From Pseudomonadota bacterium (lineage in GTDB: Bacteria > Pseudomonadota > Alphaproteobacteria > Azospirillales > Azospirillaceae): DNA of 8,598 nt. Of this stretch, positions 1 to 6,996 are shown in pieces; the stretch's first letter is position 1; each line of letters starts with the position of its first letter. The stretch spans positions 1-8,598 of the forward strand of contig JAEZHQ010000211.1 of assembly GCA_023416455.1 (NCBI GenBank). The letters run 5' to 3'. Both the position numbers and the translations under genes were made by a program. The notes under the pieces are model-generated. The model saw only the letters and a program-made list of their open reading frames with translations, searched no databases and was not told where the DNA came from.

Positions 1-4
1 CCAT

Positions 5-934
5 TCAGCGCTGAGCGGGGTCCGGCCGCTCGCCGGGACGCCACAGCCAGGCGGCTCCGCGCACGCCGCTGGAATCGCCGTGCCGGGCGCGGCGCACCGG
101 CGTGTCGACCCGGTCGGAGAAGACCCAGCGCCCGATCGCCGGCGGCAGCATCGGGTAGAGGGCGTCGATGTTGGACAGGCCGCCGCCCAGCACGATCACG
201 TCGGGGTCGAGAAGATTGACGACGGTGGCGAGGCCGCGTCCCAGCCGGTCAGCCAGCCGGCCGAGGGTGGCGGCGGCGGCGGCGTCGCCGGCCGCTGCCC
301 GCGCCGCCACGGCACCGGCCTCCAGCGCCTCGCCGGTCGCGGCCCGGTGATCGGCGGCCACCGCCGGTCCGGACACGAAGGTCTCCAGGCAGCCGTGCTT
401 GCCGCAGTAGCAGGGCGGACCCGGCCGCTCGGCATCGGTCGGCCAGGGCAGGGGGTTGTGGCCCCACTCGCCCCCGACGGCGTTGCGCCCGGACAGCAGG
501 CGGCCGTCGACCACGATGCCGGCGCCGCAGCCGGTGCCGAGGATGGCCGCGAAGACGACGCCGCAGCCGGCGCCGGCCCCGTCCGCCGCTTCCGACAGGG
601 CGAGGCAGTTGGCGTCGTTCTCCACCCGGATCGGCCGCCCGAGCGCGGCGGCGAGGTCGCGGTCGAAGGGCCGGCCGTTCAGCCAGGTGGAGTTGGCGTT
701 CCTGACCAGCCCGGTCGCCGGCGAGACCATGCCGGGAAGGCCGACCCCGACGCTGGCGGACCCGCCGCCCGCCTCCTTCTCCAGCCCGGTGACGAGATCG
801 ACGATCGTGCGCAGCGTGGCGGCATAGTCCCCGCGCGGCGAAGGGACGCGCCGCCGGGCGATCGGGTTGCCGTCACGGTCGAGCACGATCCCTTCGGTCT
901 TGGTGCCGCCGAGGTCGATGCCGATGCGCATCAT
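5..934 (-). CDS. mak: ROK-family sugar kinase, Mak-like fructokinase/mannokinase
   Basis: Complete 309-aa cytoplasmic kinase, predicted to phosphorylate fructose or mannose with ATP to the 6-phosphate and feed glycolysis. Seen in order: the N-terminal phosphate-binding loop DLGGTKTEG (about 7-15); NSTWLNGRPFD (81-91); the ENDANC motif (105-110) with the expected catalytic base D107; the second phosphate loop LGTGCGAG (132-139); the ROK ExGH motif EWGHNPLPW (156-164); and the zinc site CYCGKHGCLE (C175, C177, C182, with H159). DPDVIVLGGG (243-252) and the C-terminal HGDSSGVRGAAWLW follow. From memory, these blocks match E. coli Mak nearly residue for residue, better than NagK or glucokinase, so the fructose/mannose assignment is reasonable, though ROK substrates are easily misjudged. 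The start at 934 (tandem ATG-ATG) is preceded by AGGGGG about 10 nt upstream. The frame stays open far upstream, but that extension runs antisense to another gene and shows no family similarity. Divergent from the secreted-protein gene. Confidence 0.9.
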   Translation of the reverse strand: MMRIGIDLGGTKTEGIVLDRDGNPIARRRVPSPRGDYAATLRTIVDLVTGLEKEAGGGSASVGVGLPGMVSPATGLVRNANSTWLNGRPFDRDLAAALGRPIRVENDANCLALSEAADGAGAGCGVVFAAILGTGCGAGIVVDGRLLSGRNAVGGEWGHNPLPWPTDAERPGPPCYCGKHGCLETFVSGPAVAADHRAATGEALEAGAVAARAAAGDAAAAATLGRLADRLGRGLATVVNLLDPDVIVLGGGLSNIDALYPMLPPAIGRWVFSDRVDTPVRRARHGDSSGVRGAAWLWRPGERPDPAQR

Positions 935-953
935 GCGTGGCTTGCCCCCTGTT

Positions 954-981
954 GGCCGGCCGGCGCCACCGCCGGCCGGCC
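954..981. repeat. GC-perfect 12-bp inverted repeat in the mak leader
   Basis: Arms at 954-965 (GGCCGGCCGGCG) and 970-981 are exact reverse complements around a 4-nt loop (CCAC). The element lies 20 nt upstream of the mak start, just outside its Shine-Dalgarno region. In mak mRNA it would form a very stable stem-loop. No T-run follows on either strand, so it is not a standard intrinsic terminator. It could be a leader structure affecting mak translation or stability, or simply GC-rich spacer repetition. Confidence 0.6.
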
Positions 982-1026
982 ACCAATACTCGGAAAGGCC
1001 GCCGCCGTTCAACCGAAGCAACCGTC

Positions 1027-1062
1027 GGCATAAATGCCATAGTGCCCGGGCAAATCGCCCGG
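1027..1062. promoter_or_regulatory. Two small palindromes in the mak / secreted-protein divergent spacer
   Basis: GGCATAAATGCC (1027-1038) is an inverted repeat of GGCAT arms around two A's. It is followed by CCGGGC (1046-1051) paired with GCCCGG (1057-1062) across a 5-nt loop. Both lie between the two divergent starts, where operators for either gene would be expected. The first is operator-like in size and AT-centred. I cannot assign a regulator; chance occurrence is possible in such GC-rich DNA. Confidence 0.3.
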
Positions 1063-1078
1063 CCGGGGGCGATATGGG

Positions 1079-1106
1079 TTGACCGACCCTTAGGATCTTG
1101 TAGAAC
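1079..1106 (+). promoter_or_regulatory. Candidate sigma70-type promoter for the secreted-protein gene
   Basis: TTGACC (1079-1084, 5/6 to the -35 consensus) is separated by 16 nt from TAGAAC (1101-1106, 4/6 to the -10 consensus). It lies about 70 nt upstream of the ATG at 1175 and is the best hexamer pair I could find in the spacer. Start-site mapping would decide. Confidence 0.4.
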
Positions 1107-1174
1107 CACCCGACGTACTTGGCGGGATTGAAAGATTTCGCCGGGCAACTCGAACCATCGGAGCCGGACCAACG

Positions 1175-1939
1175 ATGATTCGCCAGAACGCCGCTTATCG
1201 CTTCTCTTCGCTGCCCCGGTGCCGCTTGGTCGTTGTCGGCCTCGCCGCGCTGCTCGTCGGCACGGCCGTTCCGGCCCTCGCGGCCACCGCCGCCAAGGAC
1301 CCGGCCAAGCCGGCCGTCGCAAAGGCGGCGCCGGCCAAGGCGTCCGTGGCGAAGCCGGCCTCTTCCGCCGGCCGGCCGCAGGCCTGCTACAGCCGGGCGG
1401 AGCACGCGGCCGAGCAGACCATCCGGATGCACACCGAGATGATGGTGGTCGGCCTGACCTGCCAGCAGGTCATGCCCGACAAGAAGCCGTTCAACCTGTA
1501 CCACGACTTCACGGTCAAGAACCGCGCCCTGATCTCCAACTCGGAAGCGGCGCTGATCGACCATTTCCGCAAGCGGGGCGGCGGCAACCCGACCCGGCAG
1601 TTCGACATGTACCGCACCGAGCTGGCGAACGAGGTCAGCCGCCGCGCCGCGGTGATCGGCACGCCGCTCTACTGCTCCACCTTCGTGGACCGCTCCAAGG
1701 CGGCCACCGAACTGACCGCCGCGGACATCCGCACCCTGACCGCGGACGAGAAGAACGCCGGGCTGATGCATCTGTCGGCCAAGCCGCTGTGCGACGTGCA
1801 GGTGGTCAGCACGCCGGACGTCAGCGTCGACGTCGCCCAGGCCCCGGCCTCGCGCGCAACCCCGGCGAAGGCCACCGCCAAGGCCCCGGTCAAGCCGAAG
1901 GATAACGCCAAGATCCAGACGGTGTCCGCCAAGCGCTGA
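1175..1939 (+). CDS. Secreted four-cysteine protein with Ala/Lys/Pro-rich tails, function unknown
   Basis: 254 aa, not assigned to a named family. Residues 1-37 look like a Sec signal peptide: basic N-region (R3, R9, R15, R18), hydrophobic stretch VVVGLAALLVGTAVPALA, likely cleavage after ALA at 35-37. Residues about 38-66 are a low-complexity Ala/Lys/Pro linker with repeated PAK/VAK units. The core (about 70-208) is mostly helical in character, with four cysteines (C71, C96, C167, C206) that could form two disulfides in the periplasm. It includes RMHTEMMVVGLTCQQVM (85-100ish) and NLYHDFTVKNRALISNSEAAL (107-127ish). A second Ala/Lys/Pro tail fills about 224-254. I recall similar secreted proteins in Rhodospirillales, but know of no function. 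GGAG at 1160-1163 is a plausible ribosome site, 11 nt before the ATG. It appears monocistronic, with its own promoter candidate and a strong terminator after it. Confidence 0.85.
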   Translation: MIRQNAAYRFSSLPRCRLVVVGLAALLVGTAVPALAATAAKDPAKPAVAKAAPAKASVAKPASSAGRPQACYSRAEHAAEQTIRMHTEMMVVGLTCQQVMPDKKPFNLYHDFTVKNRALISNSEAALIDHFRKRGGGNPTRQFDMYRTELANEVSRRAAVIGTPLYCSTFVDRSKAATELTAADIRTLTADEKNAGLMHLSAKPLCDVQVVSTPDVSVDVAQAPASRATPAKATAKAPVKPKDNAKIQTVSAKR

Positions 1940-1990
1940 CGAGCGGACCTGTTCCCGGCGACGCTCCGGCTCCGCTGGCCGGGCGCAACA

Positions 1991-2024
1991 AAACCCTCTC
2001 CGTCCGACCGGAGAGGGTTTTTTT
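1991..2024 (+). terminator. Rho-independent terminator after the secreted-protein gene
   Basis: A perfect 12-bp stem pairs AAACCCTCTCCG (1991-2002) with its complement at 2009-2020 around a 6-nt loop (TCCGAC). The 3' arm runs directly into seven T's (2018-2024). It starts 51 nt after the stop at 1939 and separates this gene from the liv locus. The opposite strand has a shorter T-rich tail, so weak bidirectional action is possible. Confidence 0.93.
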
Positions 2025-2144
2025 ATGACCGCGGGTCCGCGCGATGGTTGCTTTTGCAATGCAACACTGTTGGCGCGACAAGAAGCGGCGTTGCAAATTC
2101 GCGGGAAATTGGTACTACCGGACCAGGAGTGGGGCTTTACCCTC

Positions 2145-2172
2145 TTGCCCTGCCCAAACCGGGTGGTCTAAC
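2145..2172 (+). promoter_or_regulatory. Candidate promoter of the liv operon
   Basis: TTGCCC (2145-2150, 4/6 to the -35 consensus) and TCTAAC (2167-2172, 4/6 to the -10 consensus) are spaced by 16 nt. A start near 2179 would give a leader of roughly 140 nt. The hexamers are weak, which fits an activator-dependent promoter, and other placements are possible. Confidence 0.25.
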
Positions 2173-2305
2173 GTTCTTACCAGACAACAATGATTGCCCA
2201 ACGCTTGATCGTACGGGCAAGCCAGTTCAGGGAGTGGCTGTTCACGTGACCGGTGTACCGAGCGTGCCCGTCCCGCTCGCCCATGCTTGCGCGAAACGCT
2301 GAGGC

Positions 2306-2310
2306 GAGGT
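2306..2310 (+). promoter_or_regulatory. Shine-Dalgarno site fixing the livH start
   Basis: GAGGT lies 6 nt before the ATG at 2317, with another GAGG at 2301-2304. The frame can also be opened from a TTG at 2287, which would add ten residues. The SD spacing and the LivH family N-terminus (EYFLQQLINGLSLG) both favour 2317. Confidence 0.75.
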
Positions 2311-2316
2311 GACGCA

Positions 2317-3222
<906 letters not shown>

Positions 3223-3226
3223 GGCC

Positions 3227-4738
3227 ATGACCGCGATTTCCGTATCGTCGCCGCGGTCCGTCGCCTGGCCCGCGATCCTCAAGGAGGCGGCGCTCACCGC
3301 CTTCGTCGCCCTTCTCCTGACGGTGCCGCTGGTCGGCCTGCGCACGGTCGACCGCCCCACCGGCCTCGGGCTGGAAACCCGCTGGGACGAGGTCGCCGCG
3401 GCCGTCGGGCTGGTCTTCCTCGGCCGGCTCGGCATCTGCCTGATCCGCGAGGGTCAGGCGATGGTCGTGCTGGCGCTGGCGCTCGCCGCCGCCGCCGCCG
3501 GGCTCGTCATCAACATGCCGACTGAGACGCTGCGGGTCATCCTGATCGCCGGCGGGCTGATCGTCGCCATCCGCGCCGCGGTGGCGGTGCGCAGCGGCCG
3601 CTCGAAACTGACCCTGGCCGAGCGCGACAAGCGCATGGACCGCATCGCCGCCAAGGTGCAGGAAGCCTCGCGCTGGCTGGGTCCCATCGGCGTGGTTCTG
3701 GCCCTGGTCTTCCCGCTGACCCCGTTCGCCGACCGCCAGCTCCTCGATCTCGGCATCCTGCTGCTGACCTACGTCATGCTGGGCTGGGGGCTGAACATCG
3801 TGGTCGGCCTGGCCGGCCTGCTCGACCTCGGCTATGTGGCCTTCTATGCGGTGGGGGCTTATTCCTACGCGCTTCTGGCCCACTACTTCGGCCTCAGCTT
3901 CTGGCTCTGCCTGCCGCTGGCCGGCCTGCTCGCCGCCTTCTCCGGCGTGCTGCTCGGGTTCCCGGTGCTGCGCCTGCGCGGCGATTACTTCGCCATCGTG
4001 ACGCTCGGCTTCGGCGAGATCATCCGCATCATCCTGGTCAACTGGTACCAGTTCACCGGCGGCCCCAACGGAATCTCCGGCATCCCGCGCCCCAGCTTCT
4101 TCGGGCTGGCCGACTTCACCCGCAACCCGTCCGACGGCACGATGGCCTTCCACGAGATGTTCGGGCTTGAGTTCAGCGCGCTTCACCGGATCATCTTCCT
4201 CTATTACCTGATCCTGGTCCTGGCGCTGATCGTCAACCTGTTCACCCTGCGCATCCGCAAGCTGCCGCTCGGCCGGGCCTGGGAGGCGCTGCGCGAGGAC
4301 GACATCGCCTGCGCCTCGCTCGGCATCAACCGCACCAACATGAAGCTGGCCGCCTTCGCCATCGCGGCGATGTTCGGCGGCTTCGCCGGCTCCTTCTTCG
4401 CCACCCGCCAGGGATTCATCAGCCCGGAGAGCTTCACCTTCATCGAATCGGCGATCATCCTGGCCATCGTCGTGCTCGGCGGCATGGGCAGCCAGATCGG
4501 CGTCGTGGTGGCGACGCTGCTGGTCATCGGCCTGCCGGAGGCCTTCCGCGAACTGGCCGACTACCGCATGCTGGCCTTCGGCATGGGCATGGTCCTGATC
4601 ATGCTGTGGCGCCCGCGCGGCCTGCTCGCCCACCGCGATCCGACCATCCGCCTGCACGGACGCGGCGGCGGCGGGCCGGCGGCCGGGACGGCGGCGGCCG
4701 GCGGCGAGGGCATCGCCGGTGGGAGGGCCGCGTCATGA
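3227..4738 (+). CDS. livM: Branched-chain amino acid ABC transporter permease LivM, long form
   Basis: 503-aa inner-membrane permease, partner of LivH. The N-terminal part (about 20-165) has extra hydrophobic helices and a charged stretch (SKLTLAERDKRMDRIAAKVQ, about 126-145). This matches the N-terminal LivHM extension (DUF3382-type) of long LivM proteins. The conserved permease core follows, with TYVMLGWGLNIVVGLAGLLDLG (181-202), FPVLRLRGDYFAIVTLGFGEI (245-265), FTGGPNGISGIP (276-287), the coupling loop WEALREDDIACASLGIN (352-368), and VVLGGMGSQIGV (415-426). The C-terminus (478-503) is an unusual Gly/Ala-rich tail with no family motif. The start follows livH by 4 nt, with AAGG (3214-3217) as a weak ribosome site. 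The stop overlaps the livG ATG as ATGA, and the livG SD lies inside the tail codons. Confidence 0.95.
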   Translation: MTAISVSSPRSVAWPAILKEAALTAFVALLLTVPLVGLRTVDRPTGLGLETRWDEVAAAVGLVFLGRLGICLIREGQAMVVLALALAAAAAGLVINMPTETLRVILIAGGLIVAIRAAVAVRSGRSKLTLAERDKRMDRIAAKVQEASRWLGPIGVVLALVFPLTPFADRQLLDLGILLLTYVMLGWGLNIVVGLAGLLDLGYVAFYAVGAYSYALLAHYFGLSFWLCLPLAGLLAAFSGVLLGFPVLRLRGDYFAIVTLGFGEIIRIILVNWYQFTGGPNGISGIPRPSFFGLADFTRNPSDGTMAFHEMFGLEFSALHRIIFLYYLILVLALIVNLFTLRIRKLPLGRAWEALREDDIACASLGINRTNMKLAAFAIAAMFGGFAGSFFATRQGFISPESFTFIESAIILAIVVLGGMGSQIGVVVATLLVIGLPEAFRELADYRMLAFGMGMVLIMLWRPRGLLAHRDPTIRLHGRGGGGPAAGTAAAGGEGIAGGRAAS

Positions 4739-5634
4739 CGGACACATCCATGGCCACGGCATCCACGGGCACCAAGCCGCTCCTGACGGTCGAGCACCTC
4801 ACCATGCGCTTCGGCGGGCTGGTGGCGGTCAACGACGTTTCCTTCTTCGCCCGCCAGGGCGACATCACCGCGATCATCGGCCCGAACGGCGCCGGCAAGA
4901 CGACGCTGTTCAACTGCATCACCGGCTTCTACACGCCGACCGTAGGGCGGCTGACCCTGCGCCATCCCGACGGCAAGGAGTTCCTGCTGGAGCGGATGCC
5001 GGGCTACCGCATCTCGCAGAAGGCCAGCGTCGCCCGCACCTTCCAGAACATCCGCCTGTTCGGGGGCATGAGCGTCCTGGAGAACCTGATCGTCGCCCAG
5101 CACAACAAGCTGATCCGCGCCTCGGGCTTCTCCATCGCCGGCCTGCTCGGCCTGCCCACCTACGTCAAGGCGGAGCGCGAGGCCGTCGACCTGGCGAAAT
5201 ACTGGCTCGACCGCGTCCGGCTGCTCGACTTCGCCGACTGGCAGGCGGGCAACCTGCCCTACGGCGCCCAGCGCCGGCTGGAGATCGCGCGGGCCATGTG
5301 CACCGAGCCGGTGCTGCTGTGCCTGGACGAGCCGGCCGCCGGCCTGAACCCGCGGGAGTCCGGGGAGCTGGCCGAGATCCTCACCTTCATCCGGGACGGC
5401 CACAAGACGGGCGTGCTTCTCATCGAGCATGACATGAGCGTGGTGATGCGCATTTCCGATCACGTCGTGGTGCTCGACTACGGGCGCAAGATTTCCGACG
5501 GCGACCCGGATTTCGTGAAGAACGACCCGGCGGTGATCCGCGCCTACCTCGGCGAGGAGGAGAGCGAGGAGTTGCCGCCGGAGGTCGCGGCCGATCTGCC
5601 GGACGTCGCCCGGCGCGCCGAAGAGGGGGCCTGA
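4735..5634 (+). CDS. livG: Branched-chain amino acid ABC transporter ATP-binding protein LivG
   Basis: 299-aa cytoplasmic ATPase that drives uptake together with LivF. It shows Walker A GPNGAGKTT (49-57), Q-loop residue Q104 in RTFQN, the signature in its LivG-type variant form LPYGAQRRLEIARA (174-187) rather than canonical LSGGQ, Walker B VLLCLDEP (193-200) with catalytic E199, a D-loop (AAGLNPRE), and switch histidine H232 in IEHDM. An acidic C-terminal tail (about 274-299, EEESEELPPEV...) extends beyond the usual end of the domain. ATG at 4735 is chosen because it overlaps the livM stop (ATGA) and has GGAGGG (4722-4727) 7 nt upstream. M6 (4750) is a weaker alternative. The 3-nt gap to livF indicates translational coupling. 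Confidence 0.95.
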   Translation: MTDTSMATASTGTKPLLTVEHLTMRFGGLVAVNDVSFFARQGDITAIIGPNGAGKTTLFNCITGFYTPTVGRLTLRHPDGKEFLLERMPGYRISQKASVARTFQNIRLFGGMSVLENLIVAQHNKLIRASGFSIAGLLGLPTYVKAEREAVDLAKYWLDRVRLLDFADWQAGNLPYGAQRRLEIARAMCTEPVLLCLDEPAAGLNPRESGELAEILTFIRDGHKTGVLLIEHDMSVVMRISDHVVVLDYGRKISDGDPDFVKNDPAVIRAYLGEEESEELPPEVAADLPDVARRAEEGA

Positions 5635-5637
5635 GCC

Positions 5638-6347
<710 letters not shown>

Positions 6348-6348
<1 letters not shown>

Positions 6349-6707
6349 TGGACGGGTTTCTCGGATCGTCGCCGGCCGTCTTCTTCGGCCTGACCGTCCT
6401 GGTGTTCGGGGGGTGCGGCGTGCTGACCGGGCAAGCCCTGGCCGAGGGCTGGCGGCCGCCGGGGGTGGCCTGCGGCTACGCGCTGCTCCTCGGGCTCGGC
6501 GACCGCTTCCTGGTGTGGGGCCTGTTCGGCGGCGAGTTGCTGTCGCTTTACGGCTTCGTGGTGCACACGCTGGTGATCGGTGCGATCACGCTGACCGCCT
6601 ACCGGATATCGGTGGCCCGGCGCATGGTCTCGCAGTATCCGTGGCTGTACGAGCGCGCCGGTCCCTTCGGCTGGCGGGAGCGGGTCGGGGTGCGATTCGC
6701 CGATTGA
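6348..6707 (+). CDS. Small three-helix membrane protein in the liv operon, DUF6867-like
   Basis: 119 aa, biochemical function unknown. Three hydrophobic segments at about 8-32, 38-60 and 66-86 predict an inner-membrane protein. It ends in a polar tail with the distinctive motif QYPWLYERAGPFGWRER (96-112). I recognise this pattern as the family annotated DUF6867, which I remember lying next to liv genes in Rhodospirillales; the DUF number should be confirmed. It sits between livF and livK, with its ATG sharing one base with the livF stop and a strong SD (GGGAGGT, 6336-6342) 5 nt upstream. Its expression is thus tied to the transporter. Inference: an accessory subunit, assembly factor or regulator of LivHMGF. 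TM2 contains D52 and R53 (GDRF), unusual inside a hydrophobic segment. Confidence 0.88.
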
Positions 6708-6775
6708 TGCCGGGTCCGGCGGCGGCCGCGCGGTCCGGTCCCCGGGCAAGCCGCCCGCCCGGTGTCCGATGGTTC

Positions 6776-6828
6776 GGAAAGGGATCGGCAACCGGTCGGT
6801 CCTTTACCGGGAATGGTAGGAAAGGGAT
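6776..6828 (+). repeat. 10-bp direct repeat upstream of the livK promoter
   Basis: GGAAAGGGAT occurs at 6776-6785 and again at 6819-6828, 43 bp apart start to start, close to four helical turns. Both copies lie upstream of the livK -10 box on the same DNA face. The second is also the right arm of a possible hairpin (CCTTTACC 6801-6808 with GGT 6815-6817 and AAAGG 6821-6825). They could be tandem activator sites, or chance. Confidence 0.4.
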
Positions 6829-6865
6829 GGCCGGGCCGCTCTGACGGATTAGGCGGTCCGGTGAA

Positions 6866-6897
6866 ACTGTCGCAGTCCGCGACAGTCGAGGTATAGT
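6866..6897 (+). promoter_or_regulatory. livK promoter: -10 box with inverted-repeat operator over the -35 region
   Basis: TATAGT (6892-6897) matches the -10 consensus at 5/6. The -35 position is occupied by a perfect 8-bp inverted repeat, ACTGTCGC (6866-6873) and GCGACAGT (6879-6886), around AGTCC. No good -35 hexamer is present at the right distance, so transcription probably depends on, or is blocked by, a protein bound to this repeat. A start near 6904 gives a leader of about 93 nt. This supports separate transcription of livK from the permease/ATPase genes. Confidence 0.55.
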
Positions 6898-6911
6898 AGA
6901 AATCCTCCAAC

Positions 6912-6961
6912 GCCGGGTGCGGCCTCCCTTCGGGGGCGACCGGCGGGCAGGCCCCGCGGGG
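6912..6961 (+). promoter_or_regulatory. Structured 5' leader of livK
   Basis: GCCGG (6912-6916) pairs with CCGGC (6940-6944), enclosing a short TTCG-tetraloop stem (CCC/GGG at 6926-6928 and 6933-6935). The next symmetric element is the palindrome CCCCGCGGGG (6952-6961). After these the leader becomes A-rich and unstructured near the ribosome site (GGGAG, 6981-6985). This could stabilise mRNA of an abundant binding protein. It does not look like a known riboswitch to me. Confidence 0.35.
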
Positions 6962-6996
6962 GTCACGACGACTCGTAACAGGGAGCAAACAAAACC

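Larger units (their letters stand above)
2025..2316 (+). promoter_or_regulatory. liv operon control region, AT-richer with several palindromes
   Basis: No convincing gene lies in this 292-nt gap between the terminator and livH. Base composition is visibly AT-richer than the flanking genes, as expected for a promoter region. Symmetric motifs seen: GTTGC/GCAAC arms at 2047-2065 enclosing TTGCAA (2054-2059); a second TTGCAA at 2091-2096; CAACA-C-TGTTG (2062-2072); GGTA-C-TACC (2111-2119); TGGT/ACCA arms (2164-2167, 2179-2182) around AACGTT; TTGCCC/GGGCAA arms (2194-2199, 2215-2220); and TCACGTGA (2242-2249). Some are probably operators for amino acid or nitrogen control, but I cannot assign any to a regulator. 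No -24/-12 sigma54 promoter with correct GG-N10-GC spacing was found. Confidence 0.5.

Noticed and set aside
80..1033. Long plus-strand open frame opposite mak
   Set aside because: Repetitive Gly/Ala/Arg/Pro/Asp translation with no motif; the minus strand carries all ROK motifs.
935..2059. Minus-strand frame open from the mak start back to about 2059, which would more than double the kinase
   Set aside because: The added residues are Arg/Gly/Ala-rich with no ROK similarity, run antisense to the secreted-protein gene, and mak has a normal family start with an SD at 934.
2041..2150. Possible sigma54 promoter (TTGCAA and GG/GC dinucleotides)
   Set aside because: None of the GG...GC pairs I checked has the required 10-nt spacing; the closest were 8, 11 and 12.
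2287..2316. TTG start at 2287 adding ten residues to LivH
   Set aside because: The residues (MRETLRRGDA) are unlike LivH N-termini, and the ATG at 2317 has a well-spaced GAGGT.
6742..6762. CCGGGC/GCCCGG stem as a terminator after the DUF6867-like gene
   Set aside because: Only 6 bp with a 9-nt loop and no T-run; too weak to call a terminator in GC-rich DNA.
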